From positions 786,471 through 850,470 of the forward strand of contig BCJC01000005.1 in the NCBI GenBank assembly GCA_001600175.1: a DNA stretch of 64,000 nucleotides, read 5' to 3'. Position numbers and translations under genes: made by a program. Source of the DNA: Erythrobasidium yunnanense (lineage: Eukaryota; Basidiomycota; Cystobasidiomycetes; Erythrobasidiales; Erythrobasidiaceae). Below are positions 23,981 through 36,096 of this stretch, piece after piece; within the stretch, counting starts at the first letter, position 1, and every line of letters starts with the position of its first letter. The notes below the pieces were generated by a model. It was not told the origin of the DNA and made no database searches. It saw nothing but the letters and a program-made list of their open reading frames with translations.

Positions 23981-24415
23981 CCGCTACTACCCAGTCTTGA
24001 TAGCATCTTCGCTTTTTCTTCACCATTTATTTCTAGATTTTCACTACTGTCATTACAGACTTGCTGCAGGCACATACAATGGACAACCTTCCTTTCAGGT
24101 CGGCTTGCCTGGGATGTTTCGCCTTCAGGCTGTCAACTCACCAGGCCTGCTTGCACCGCGTGGAAGTTTTGGAACGCCGCAGCCTCGTACATATATCGCG
24201 TCCGGCCTGTCACTCCGCATACACGATAAGGACTGCGAAGCGGGATGGCTCGGCCGTGGGTTACATTCGCTTGTATTGCCCCGTTCTATTTTCCTATCGT
24301 TACTGAGTGACCATTCCGAAGCATTATCATTACCTGTCTCCGCTGTCTAAAGGCCCATTTGTCATTTGACAGCTCCTTGCAACGTTCATCTGAATTTGCG
24401 AGAGCCTCTTCAAGC
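23981..24415. other. Intergenic, P450 promoter region
   Basis: About 435 bp upstream of the P450 start. Open frames cross it but lack conserved content and overlap exons of the lipase-like gene in another frame. No TATA element is obvious. Confidence 0.45.
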
Positions 24416-26850
24416 ATGAATACCAGCGCTTTTGAAGGGCAGCCTCTTCTGGCTGTCTGTACAGCCCTACTCCTAGCGCTGGTCACCTATGTCATATACA
24501 ATGCTGTCTTGCACCCACTGGCCAAGATACCTGGTCCTCTACAAGCTAGACTCGGCCTAGGAAGCTGGATGACCACCAGAGCTCTGAAGTGGGATTTCGT
24601 GCATTTTTCTCTCCCTACGAAGCCAAACAGATGGCTGAGAAGTTCTCGTAGCAATGGACACTGAAAGCCGAACACGACAAGCACGTCTACAGCTGAAGCT
24701 GACTGTACCTGGAAGCTAACGGTTTCTGCCAGACACGGTGATCTTGTACGCGTCGCCCGCAATCAAGTCAATGTCAACAATCCGACATATGTCAAAGAGA
24801 TCTTTGGCTATGGTTCTGCTCTTGATAAGTCGACCTTCTACAACCACTTTGGTGCGCAGTGGTTGGCCAACATGTCCGAGCCTGCAGCGAGCACTGACTG
24901 TAATGCTGCCCAATATGTAGCCGCCAAGGACAAGAACATAATGGCTATCTTGGATCACAGTTCGCATGCTGCTATGAGGAAAAGTCTAGCGCCAGCCTTC
25001 TCGATGAACTACCTCACCGAGCTGGAACCGTATGTGGACACTTGTACCGACGACTTCTTGGTATGCCATGGCATTGTCTGAGTAACATGTTCCTGTCTGA
25101 CTCTCATCGATAGAACATGATCGATAGCAAGATCGCACAAGGCAAAGGCAGAGGAAGTGTAGAGATGGCTGATGCGCTTCAATGGGCGAGTTTGCCCTTG
25201 ATACACAATTACGCCATGCAATTGACTGTCATGATCTCAGTTTACAATGGATGTAATCGGCGAAATCGGCGTGAGACGCACAAACCTTCCCCGACTGTCA
25301 TAATGCTCAGCTTTCTCCCCTTATACAGTTTGGGAAGACCTTTGGCCTCTGCAAATCGCAAAATGATACTGAGAACTATCTTCCAATGGCCGAGGCATTC
25401 AACGCAGCTGCCTGTCTTGCCGGTCAGCACCAAAATTCGAAAGATAGAGCAAAGCTGATATGTAGCGCTGACGAAGGCACTCAACCATGGGCCGCCATCC
25501 CTTTGCTCATGTGGGGCTTCCGGAATGTCGGCGGCGCTGGACCAGCCGCGCTGGAGAAGAAGACGCAAGCGGTCGTCGAAGCCCGAAAACAAGCCTTGGA
25601 GAATAACGAAAGCGATCGTAAGGATTTGCTGTGAGTGGGAGTCGCGACTTTGTTTTTTTGGCTTGTGTCGATCCTGAGGCCATGTTCCGTAGTAACAAGT
25701 TTATGACTTCGAAGCACCCGAATGGAGGTATGCTTTCGAAGCAGGATGTTGTGACCATCTCGATGGCTCTGCTAGGGGCAGGTCGGTCCCTTTCATACGC
25801 TCTTGATTTCCAACGGAATACGTTCTGAGCAGACTCTTAGGCAGCGACAGTACTGCTATTGTGGGTGCAGCTTGTACGGAGTCCTAAAGGGCTGATCTTA
25901 TATTCTTGTCGACCTCAAAGACTCTTCGTGCTCTCTTGCGATACGTAGTTGGCGATTCAAGGATATACGGAGGAATCATGGAAGAGCTCAAAGAAGCCAC
26001 CGAAGCTGGCACTATGCAAACGCCAATTACATACAATGATGGAGTGAAGCTCCCTTACATGCAAGTAAGCGCTTCCTGCATCGAAACCCCATCCGAGCCT
26101 TTCGCTGAATCGCATGTCGAAGGCATGTATCAAAGAGACCCTACGCTTTTATCCGTCAGTAGGATGGACACTACCTCGAATTGTTCCCAAAGGAGGCGTA
26201 GTCTTCTCCGGCCACTTCCTACCGGAAGGTGCGTAGCGCAACTATAGCATGGCTGGGTGAGCAAGGCCTAATTCGGCCCTCCTCGCTTTGTTAGGCACCC
26301 AAGTCTCGATGAGCCCGTATGCCCTGCACCACAGCGAAGCTGCATACGGAAAGGATGCCGGAGTGTTCCGTCCAGAGCGTTGGCTGGATGCAGATGCTGA
26401 CGAAAGGAGGGAGATGGAGAAAAACATTCTCACCTTCGGGACTGGGACTCGTATCTGCGGTTAGAAAATCCGTCATTGCATAGCTCACGCTCGTATACTG
26501 ATTCCTGGGCGTGGCTGAACAGTTGGGAAGAGCATATCAATGATGGAGATGACCAAGGTACAGCTGAAGTTTCGTCAAGAGGGATTGGCAGCTAACAGCG
26601 TGTTTTCAGATTGCACCTGCCCTCTTCCAGAGGTATCACATGTCGTTCACGCCTCGCAAGGCAGGCAGTCCTCATCGGAAACAAGGCCGACGCCTCGATG
26701 GCACGGCCGACGACAAAGAGCCGTGGAACATGAGCTCTCAATGGGTAAGTGGACGCTGACTTTCCACAAAGTCTAGCTGACTTTCATTTTCTTCAGTTTT
26801 CACACCAGACCGATTTCTGGATGGATTTCAGTCTGCGTGAGGTAGAATGA
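24416..26850 (+). CDS. Cytochrome P450 monooxygenase
   Basis: ER-anchored heme monooxygenase, 536 residues in 15 exons: 24416-24598, 24631-24647, 24733-24851, 24921-25060, 25114-25185, 25241-25270, 25329-25630, 25693-25781, 25841-25860, 25921-26064, 26123-26228, 26295-26459, 26523-26557, 26610-26744, 26797-26850. It starts with a membrane anchor and the KIPGP hinge. It has AGSDST on helix I, ETLR as the ExxR motif (377-380), FRPERW, and the heme loop FGTGTRICVG with Cys462. It appears fully functional. The first intron would be only 32 nt and the fifth (25186-25240) a GC-AG intron; both are required to keep the P450 frame. Substrate unknown. It sits between a lipase-like gene and a MATE exporter, all co-directional. 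Confidence 0.85.
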
Positions 26851-26956
26851 GCCATGACCGCATGTATTATGTGCAAAGGAATCTTAGATTGCATGTTTGG
26901 GTCCGGCTGCGACGTTGTAGATCTCGAGACTCTTGAGCCTTTGGTTACCATGCAAC

Positions 26957-29453
26957 ATGCAGTTCCAAGGACTGAGTGCTTCGTATGGCGCATCAAGTTT
27001 ACCACGGGATCAGTTTATCATCCAAGCTTTTGCATCAGCGGACACGGAAGAGCAGCATGAAGCCGACACTGAAGAGGAGCGTCATCTCCGCTTGCAAAAA
27101 CAGCGTCGTTTGCGCGAAGAGAGGAAACGTAGACCATCTGCATTAAGCTCATATATCTCTGAAGAAGGACGTCTTACACCTACTACTGAGGAAGAAGACG
27201 AAGAAGCGTTGCTGGATGAAGAAGAGGATGACGATGAGACCGAAGGCCCGGCACGAGATAACGATGCGATCAGAGTCGCAGGCGCGTCTCTGACGGTCCC
27301 TCAGAACATGGGCTCTGCATATCTCCTACCGCAACCTCCAGGTCTCATTGCCGGAGGTGTTGCTCGCAAACAGTCAACAACGTCTTCCGGCAGACTTGGC
27401 TCAAAGACTTCAGGCAACAGCGAAACTACACCTCTGCTTGCGCAAAGAAGGGCGTCTATCGCGACTTTGACGCCCGGGCCGATACAACGGGTCTTTAAAG
27501 GATCATCGCCAAGCGCTAGCAGGAAGGTGGGTCGCACGCTTGCTGAAGAGGAATTATGTGACTTACGTGTTGGTTGCACTCCAGGAAACAGCGATATTGT
27601 AAGTCATAGGATCCAATCTGTCGGATTTGCAACTGAAAATCCTGCTTTCGATATGCAGAATATGGTACACCATCCCCATCTTTCTCACGCATCTGCTGGA
27701 ATACTCGCTACTACTAGCTACCGTAATATCAGTCGGCCATCTAGGCACTGCACAGCTGGCTGCATCTTCCCTGGGTAGCATGACGATGAACGTGCTAGCC
27801 TTGTCAATCATACAAGGTCTATGTGCTGCTTTGGACACACTATGTAGCCAAGCATACGCATCTCCGAACCCGAAGAACACGTCGCTGCATGCTCTGCGAA
27901 CGGCTTTCCTCACGGCAGTCGTGCTGGCTCCGATGAGCGTCCTCATCTATAACGGTGAAGGTTTACTGCTCGGTCTAAGGCAGGATCCAGAAGTGTCAAG
28001 GCTCGCTGGACAGTATCTGAGAGGTAGGTGAGCCGCTGCGACCATTATTCAGGTCTGACCCGCGTAATACTAGAATTGCTTCTTGGCATACCCGGATACG
28101 CTGGTTTCGAGATTACCAGACGTATGTTCGGCCCACAGCTTCGAAGCCTTCCCGGCTGACTTCCGAGACAGGCTGGCTGCAAGCACAAGGTCTCATGATT
28201 GTGCCAACGATCAGCCTACTGATAGCTTCTCCGATCAATATATTCCTGAATTGGTTGCTTGTATGGGGCCCGGCTAAGTTCAGGGTGGGCTTCCTTGGCG
28301 CGCCTATGGCTACCGCAATCTCGTTCAATATTATGGTAAGTCTGAAGTCACATCGCCCTGGCCAGTCGCAATGCTGATATCGTGCGAATGGGTCAGTTCC
28401 TGATTTCGTTGCTGTACTGCATCTGCTTCGCGCCGCGCGATGCGTGGGGTGGCTTCAGCTGGACAATTTTCAACAATCTCAAACCGAACATTGCACTAGG
28501 TTTCGCTGGCTACGTATCAACATCTAGTGACTGGCTGGCATGGGAGGCCGTTGGTCTTGCCAGTGCGTATATCGGTGAGTCTCCTGAGCGTCATTCGCGA
28601 AGATTATGGTTCGTTGAGCAAAGCACTGGTCCGCAGGTACAACCAGTCTCGGAGCCAACTCTGTGTTGGGAACCTCTGCTTCTCTGCTCTATCAGTTACC
28701 CTACGGTCTTACTGTGGCTGCAGCTGTCCGCGTGTAAGTCCTATCATCATCACAGCGAAGTGAAGGCTGACTTTGTCCATGTAGCGGCAATCTTGTAAAA
28801 GCTGGACTTCCACTAGCAGCTAAGACGTCTTCCCGAGTAGCTTGGACCATTAGCTTGGGTGTTGGGCTACTCAACTCAGCCCTGTTGATTGTACTCCGGA
28901 AGGATTGGGCACGTCTATTCAGCTCGGATGAAGAAGTTATAGGGCTAGTCGCCGATGTGGTGGGTTTTGAAAAGGTCACACAAGGCAACAAAGCTGATTG
29001 CGCTCGCAGATTCCCCTTGTCGGTATGTTTCAGATCTTGGATGCCATCACGGGTGCGGCAACAGGTATTCTGAGAGGCGCAGGGCTTGGTGAGCATGCTT
29101 ACTGTTTCGCATGATTCTCCCTGACTGATTTGGCCGCATTTCAGCTGCCCTCGGAGCTCAGATGAACGTCATCGCGTATTGGATCATTGGCTTACCATTA
29201 GGCTTCGCTCTTACGTTTTCCAAACTTCATTGGGGACTCTATGGTCTCTGGACCGGTATGTGCAGCATTTGAGAACAGGGCCGGTAGCTGATCAGCCAAA
29301 ACAGGTCTGACCGTGGCGTTGACATTCACTGCTGTAGTCTTCACCATATTGATACTACGTATAAACTGGCAGGATGTAGTGCGGAAGACTAAGGCCCGTT
29401 TAGATGCAGAAGGGCCTTCTCCTTCTGGCTTCATGGCGGTTGTCGGGCATTAG
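26957..29453 (+). CDS. MATE-family efflux transporter
   Basis: Multidrug and toxin extrusion antiporter, related to yeast Erc1; 649 residues. Exons: 26957-27526, 27585-27598, 27659-28023, 28074-28121, 28172-28335, 28397-28574, 28637-28733, 28785-28959, 29010-29088, 29145-29255, 29305-29453. A long acidic cytosolic N-terminus (EEEDEEALLDEEEDDDETEG) precedes two MATE halves: YTIPIFLTHLLEYSLLLA, GHLGTAQLAASSLG, IPGYAGFEITRRWLQAQGLM, and the second half from DWLAWEAVGLASAYIGTT. The 14-nt exon 2 (ETAIL) is needed to join the N-terminus to helix 1 in frame. The start codon is the first in-frame ATG, 107 bp after the P450 stop; a further 5' exon is possible. Confidence 0.87.
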
Positions 29454-29644
29454 ACAGCGATGGTCTTGTATAATATGCATTATGCAGTAGCAGTGTAGAC
29501 AATCAGAGCTTGAAACGTCTTCTGATTGAAAGTATGTGCCTTGATCGATTTTTCCTTCCTTCCCCCTAAGCGAACTTGAGGGGGATGCCCAGCTTGGAGG
29601 AAGGCGACTGCAAATCTTCAAGCAAAGTCAGTGACTCGTCAAGA

Positions 29645-31124
29645 ATGGCCTCAAGACCCGTACGTCGACGATACTACGATAGATACGAAGGAATTGCGAT
29701 GCAGGAATTGACCGCCATTTCTCTGCGCAGACCGTCGCCGTCTACTCGGCTGAAGGATCCAGCTCGAGCTCTGTCCCTCTTCCAGCTGTGTTCTCAGCTC
29801 CCATCCGTATCGATGTAGTACAAGGCGTACACAAATCTATGGCAAAGAACAGACGTCAAGCCTAGTTGGTCGATTTTACCGGGACAGACAGCAAAAGCTT
29901 CAGGCTGACCAGGCATTACAACAGCTCCGTCAACGTAGAGGCTGGACATCAGACTTCCGCTGAGTCGTGGGGAACTGGGTCGGTTATGTTCTCTCTCGTA
30001 ATCGTCGCAATCTCTGACATCTTGTGACTTTTTCCAGACGAGCTGTCGCCCGTATCCCTCGGTAGGGTCTGCAAGATTCGCCTAGTGACTGCAGAATACT
30101 GATAAGAGATGTGTTATAGTGTGTCTGGTGGTGGTACCAGCCGTTCCGGTCAGGCTGCCTTCGGTAACATGTGAGGGCGAATCTTCAATCCCATGAAACA
30201 GCCAATTGATAGAGAACCTTAGGACCCGAGGAGGACGCATGTTCGCACCTACCAAGATCTGGCGCAAGTGGCACGTCAAGGTCAACCAGAACCAGAAGCG
30301 ATTCGCAACTGTCTCAGCCGTCGCTGCTACAGCTGTCCCATCGCTCGTTCTGGCCCGAGGACACAGAGTCGAGGAGATTGAGGAAGTACCTCTGGTCGTC
30401 AGCGATGCTATCCAGACACTCGACAAGACCAAGGCTGCCGTCGCTGCCCTCAAGGCATTGAAGGCACACAACGATGTCACAAAAGTCAGCAACAGCCGAA
30501 AAGCTAGAGCAGGAAAGGGAAAGATGCGCGGCCGTCGTCATCAGCAGAGACGTGGTCCTCTCGTCATCTACGCAGAGGATAACGGTATCGTCAAGGCTTT
30601 CAGAAACATCCCCGGTGTAGAGCTCGCCAACGTACGAAGACTCAACCTCCTCCAGCTCGCACCTGGTGGTCACCTCGGACGATTCTGCATCTGGACCGAG
30701 AGCGCCTTCAAGCTCCTCGACTCTGTCTACGGAACCCAGGACACCGCTTCCGAGGTCAAGAAAGACTACACGTATGTAGCAGCGAATACAGCTAGTATAC
30801 ACCTGAAACTGACTTCCTTGTTGTCGCAGCCTCCCCACCGCCAAGATCTCCAACCCAGATGTTCAGCGCATCATCAACTCGACCGAAGTCCAGAGCGTTC
30901 TCCGAGCCGCCGGCCAGAAGCGCACCAAGCGACCATACACACAAAAGAAGAACCCTCTCAAGAACCAGGGTGTCATGTTCCGCCTCAACCCATACGCCAA
31001 GACGTACAAGCGCAGAGAGCTCATCAACCTCGAGAAGAAGAGGAAGGGCGTCTCGAAGGCTGAGCGATCAGGCGAGAAGTTGGCTGCTGGCAAACAGTTC
31101 TTGGAGACTCTCCACTCCGCATAA
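29645..31124 (+). CDS. RPL4: 60S ribosomal protein L4 (uL4)
   Basis: Large-subunit protein lining the exit tunnel. Exons: 29645-29659, 29731-29864, 29925-29978, 30038-30061, 30120-30170, 30223-30771, 30830-31124 (373 residues). Family blocks run throughout: [98 protein letters not shown], and the eukaryote-specific C-terminus with [17 protein letters not shown]. The first coding exon is 15 nt, and most introns cluster in the 5' third, as is common for highly expressed fungal ribosomal protein genes. Only 191 bp separate it from the MATE stop, so the promoter is compact. Confidence 0.96.
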
Positions 31125-31576
31125 ACTGTTTACAAGCGGTGAATGCTCATCTTTTAGCTTCTGTTTGTTGTCGTCTTTACCAGCAGAATGCACCTTTTCT
31201 CTATGGAAGGTCTAGCAATACTATGCTCAAAGCGACCATCGGACAAGCACAATGACGCAGCTTATCGAGTTATTGACAATGACTTCCTGCATACATATCG
31301 GACTGATCGTTTTGATAACCTTTCTGCCCTTTGACTCCTGATTCGCATGCGAGCCTCAGATTAGCTTGCTCGGTAAGACAGCATCAATTATTTTCTTGAG
31401 CTCCAGATCATCAAGGAAGCTTTACGTCTATGAGCATAGCCCGACCGGGGGATTGGACAAAAAGGCAAGCTGCCTTCATCGGTCTCTCAAGCCGGGCAGG
31501 CAGAGCTCTCAGCATTGTCCCGCGCGTTATAAAGGATAAAGATAAATTACGTTTTGCAAATATGCGATACATGTAT
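31125..31576. other. Intergenic between convergent RPL4 and GRX5
   Basis: 452 bp holding both 3' UTRs. No gene is visible. Confidence 0.5.
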
Positions 31577-32404
31577 TTATGATGCACCCGCATCCGTAGG
31601 GGACGGCTGCTCTCCTGCCTCTTTGTCGATAACCTTGCTTTCTTGGAGCATCTACGTGACGAACAGCAGTATAGCATATTCAGCATGGTTCTTAGTCCAC
31701 GCTTACATGGGAAGGCGCTTACTCCGGTCAATTCGCCAGATTGGTGCATGCCCAAAATCAGATCGCAGCCTCCGAGGAACTCGCCTTTGAGGTATACTTG
31801 AGGAATTGTTGGCCAGTCACTGTGTCAGAGAGAGAGATGCGAAACAGTCAGAGGATAATGCCTTCGAATCCAGAAAGTGTACGATCAGCGACGCACGAGA
31901 ATTCCTTGATGCCCTCGCGCAGTTCTTGATCCTCCAAGCAGTTGTATGTCTGCATCTTCTCTGGCGGTACGCCCTGCGAATGAATGCAGATTAGCCATAT
32001 TCCAGAACACATACGTATGCAGGGTGTTTCGGCTTACCTGGACCTCCATGATCTGTATAACAGCTCTTGAGAAGCCACACTGCGGTACAGACGGTGTTCC
32101 CTTCATGAAGATAACCAGAGGATCGGCTTCAATTGCCTAGGTCATGATGGGTCAGCACTTCCGGAAGGGTCCAGGCAGAAAAGGGCGGCCATTGTCGCTT
32201 CACTTTTTGGATCTTTGACCGCGTATCGGTACTGAGGCATCTTCTGAAGGTCGCTGCAGCTGGACGGGATGCTGCCAGACGATTTAAGCTTGACGATGTC
32301 GCCGATGTCAGCGAACGATGCGAAAGCTGCGAGGCTTTCGCGTCAGCAAGCTATACTGATTTCTGATGTATCTGCGATCCTACAAGCGTCGTGAAAGCCT
32401 TCAT
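31577..32404 (-). CDS. GRX5: Mitochondrial monothiol glutaredoxin Grx5
   Basis: Matrix 2Fe-2S carrier of the ISC assembly pathway. Exons: 32384-32404, 32204-32326, 32038-32136, 31897-31973, 31723-31819, 31577-31651 (163 residues). A Ser/Arg-rich presequence ([20 protein letters not shown]) precedes [14 protein letters not shown], the CGFS active site at 68-71, [33 protein letters not shown] and a short acidic tail. All glutathione- and cluster-binding motifs (MKG, CGFS, TIPQ, GGCD) are intact. The first exon is 21 nt. It is divergent from a long gene with a probable mitochondrial presequence, 200 bp away. Confidence 0.93.
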
Positions 32405-32604
32405 TATGGTCGATGTTTTGTCAGAAAACCAAGCGTGGGCCTTTCTTGCTTTAAGCGACTTGCTCGAAATCCGAATTCAACACTTTTCCCAGCCTGGGAC
32501 ACGTCAAACATTAGACCAAGGACATGCTGCACATGTCTGCAGTGAGCGCGCGGCTTTGCGAACGACGTTCCTGCGACCAGTTTCTGATAATTTGCCCTAG
32601 GACT

Positions 32605-35600
32605 ATGCTAAAAGCTGGCAGTACGAGCATTCGCAAGACTGCCTCGTTCAGATGTATATCACAATATGCTCCTCATCTTCAGCAAGATCCATGTCCTGCC
32701 AATCTCCCTCTCGCTCATGCTGCTGCAATGCTTCCGTCTTTCCTGGTACCAGCTTGGGCTGGCCTGCACAACGGTGTCGACGAGAGGCAACATGCTCATA
32801 TATCTACACGTCGGAGGGTCAAAGGACAGCCTGGCGAGACGTTTCAGCCCGTCAATGACGAGACAAGCGGATCTTCGTCGGGCTTCAGTGGAAGATCTGG
32901 GTCGCAAGGCATACAGTCGACGTCTACGCGTGTCCACATGTTCCAAAGAAGTCGGACAGAAGATTTGGAGCTGCGGGAAGGGTCAAGATCGCACAAGTTT
33001 ATGCAAGAACAGCAAGATCCTTCGAAAGTTGGCAACCGAAGCTACGTGCATGCCAATCGTTACAGCAGTAATATGAGTAGACGCAGCTTCAGTACAAATA
33101 TATCTAGGAGACAAGAAGTGCAGCCAAACGCGCAGTCTGAAGCATCTGCCGAATTGAGCGCGACTGCGTCTACTTTCAACGATAGGTTTGGCACTCACAC
33201 AGCCTGGCCGAGTACGCCGCCTAGTCCTACATCTTCAACAGTAGTCTTGGGGGAGGACGAAGCATGGAAGGCTTCCAGGACGCTTGCGGCTCGGCCAGAT
33301 CGACGGACTTCTTACAAAGGCAAAGAAAGGCAGCTGGAAGTACCCTCGACCAAGAAGTCCCTTCAAGACGCAATACGTATTACTCGTGCCAAGATGGAAC
33401 AGCTAGGGAGATCGTCTTCGACGCTTCTGGTTGCAAGAGAGAGTCGGATACAGGCTCTTCCAGAAGAGGAGCTCACCGACACGCTATATGAGCTGCTGTC
33501 TATACAAAATCCCGACCGCGCTCTTCACTCCGTGGAAATTATTCGAAATCTTCGACAGCCACTGGCAAAAGTCCTCAAGGCAGACTTGCGCGGGATAGAC
33601 ACGCTGCTCAAGAGCTTGAATGCTCTGAAGAAGGACATCGATCTCGTGCAAGGTCATACGAGCGATCCGAAACGAGTCCGCACGGCAATTCGAGATGCAA
33701 TGCTGCTCACCCAAATCACGGATGATGCACAAACGCTAGTACAGCTTCAAGCAGATCATATGCCTCCATCTTCGGTGGTAGCGACCTCGCCCGAGAAGCA
33801 GAACTCTTCAAGTGGCATTGAGGAGGAGGACCGGACGATCTTGAGTCAGGACACCCACGCAGTTGCGCGCAAATTGGTGCATACCATACTCAACCGGATA
33901 GCGACCATCTACGCGCCGTTGTTTCCATTCTACTCCCTCAGCATGATTCCTCCGCTAGCATCTTTCCTGGCACAACTATCTCCTCGTACAGCCGCTTCTT
34001 CGTTTCGTACTATATCCGCGAGCCTCCGCAAAATTGAGCAAGTCAAAAGCGGTTCGCATGTCCCCGTTATCACGGCTTTTTCGATGCTATTCGTACTGCT
34101 TTCGGATCCCGTGGTGACATTATCGCAGAAGGTACCCCATAGTTGTAGCCGCAACAGTTCGGATATCAGCAAAGATGTCTACTCCAAGTACTGGCAGAAA
34201 GTAAAGCGTGATCCCTCGCTCGCCGCGCACGACTGGTCGGCACTCTTTCAGGCTGCTGAAAGAGCTGGAAAGCTAGACATGGCCTTGGATATCACCAAGA
34301 TTATGCTTCGTCGGCAGTTGCAAGATGAGCACCAATCTGGTGCAATTGCGCTATCTGTGAAAACAATGGTCGCAAAGGTATCGAAGGCGTTGTTATCGGA
34401 AGGGAGGCTGGATCAAGTGGAGAATCTTCTTAAGCATGTACGTACTAGCTGCAAAGAATGGAAGAACGACACTCTCCTATGGCAAAGAAGACTGGAAATC
34501 ACATTGGCCCGAGCGATGGCCAGCAAAGACTCCAGTAAGCTTCGATACGCATCTTGACGGTTTGATCTGGCTGAAACTCCGACTGTTGCAGAGCGCGTCT
34601 TGCCAGACATGCATAGTCTGCTATCTGAGCTACAAGATGGCTCTATACGTCTTGATGCTTATGCGCTCAGTGCCCTCATACATGGCTTACCAAACCTGGA
34701 CATACCTCTGGAAGATGCTTTTCAGCTGTTGAAGCTCGCACGAACCGTCCCTATTGATCCCTCGCACGCGGCGGACTTATCGGAAGAAACGAGTTTGCCT
34801 AGCTCCACAGCAGATGGAGCAGCCGGACGCGATGCTAGAGCTAAACAGCAGGAGAGGATGGTCAACCTTGCGGCCGTGGTATGCGATCTCGAGCTACACG
34901 ACAAAGCACGCCTAGCGCATGTCCAGATACCTTGGGAGCCGCTAGCCAGCTCGCTACTGCAAGTCAGCAACTCTCCAGTAGGACTGCTTGATGCTCCAGG
35001 AGCGGAAGCTGTCGGAAATACCAGCGATGTTCTACAACTCAAGCTGGATTTCTCGCATGCAGTCTTATTTCATCGGCTGGCTATATACAGGAAGAACAAA
35101 AATGCAGCAGCGGAAGCTTACAAATCCGTCCTCGCTATGCAAACCTCGATCTCGACTTTCGCCAATCGCGGTCATGTTTTCCAGTCGTCTACCCTTGCGG
35201 TGTTCTCGGAGCTGCAACAGTCTGCCTTGGTGCGCGCCTTTTCCGATGCCCTCGAGCGGCAGGACCTTCGAGCAGCAGTGCAGACAGTAGAGCTCACCAT
35301 GCAGTTGCTCGGCGGCCGCAGTATAGGCCATGAAGTACTGCGACGCCTGCTCACTGCAGCCTGCTCACCACATTTTCATCATGCACCCGATAAGCCAGGA
35401 ATCAACGAAATGTACATCGATCCAGCTCTGCTATTGCAAGTATTGGCAATCATCCGCAAATGGGCTCCCGAGCAGACTGGCGGAACAGGCGCACCAAACG
35501 ATCACAGATATGACCGACTACACGAAGTGCATCGCGTACAGTACATACGACAGATCTTCGCGTCACCTTCTGTCAAGGACCGTCTCGTCCAGGCTTCGAT

Positions 35601-35889
35601 TCTGGCATTTCTCACTCCCTCTAGAGCTGGTCAACCACCTCCTTTCTCAATCTCGGCGCAGGCTTCTGAGGGCTTCCAGAGTGTCATTTGTTCTATGCGT
35701 GAACTGTATGCCCTGGACAGCAAGCGGTGGTTCTGGAGCCGGATGCAGCTTCACGGAGAAGCCTTGGATAGATGTCTGCACCCGGAAGATCTGGCTAGGG
35801 GCGCAGGCTGGAAACACAATCAAGCAGTGCTGAGGGAAGTTATAGACACGAATTGGAAAGCAAGTAGGCCGGGAGTAGCAGCTCCTTAG
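32605..35889 (+). CDS. Large protein of unknown function, probably mitochondrial
   Basis: Exons 32605-34534 and 34592-35889 (1075 residues). I do not recognise the family. The N-terminus from the chosen ATG is basic and Ser/Thr-rich (MLKAGSTSIRKTASFRC), like a mitochondrial presequence; an in-frame ATG at 32524 would add 27 residues. A Ser/Arg-rich low-complexity region spans roughly residues 60-260. The rest is predicted helical with degenerate TPR/PPR-like units such as WSALFQAAERAGKLDMALDI and YALSALIHGLPNLDIPLEDA. Fast-evolving helical-repeat proteins of this size often serve mitochondrial mRNAs, but that is only inference. The single 57-nt intron is canonical. Confidence 0.75.
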
Positions 35890-36096
35890 AAAAGCATACA
35901 AAGCATCGGGTAGCTCGATAGCAATACCTCCTCGTTTCATACCTAGCATTCGGTGGCAGTCAATCAGTAAAGTGTTGTTGTAGCTTTTGAGCGCTTATGA
36001 CATGTAATCACATCAGTCGCCGGTTGAACCGGTACCCATCACACCTTCCTGCACCTCATGCTTCTTCGCAACCAGGATAGCTGATCATACTTTTGC

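Noticed and set aside
23793-24350. 185-residue plus-strand frame after the lipase-like exons
   Set aside because: It overlaps the last lipase-like exons in another frame, starts without ATG and has no conserved content.
31855-31885. tRNA T-loop-like TTCGAATCC
   Set aside because: Located inside a GRX5 intron; no matching A box or acceptor stem.
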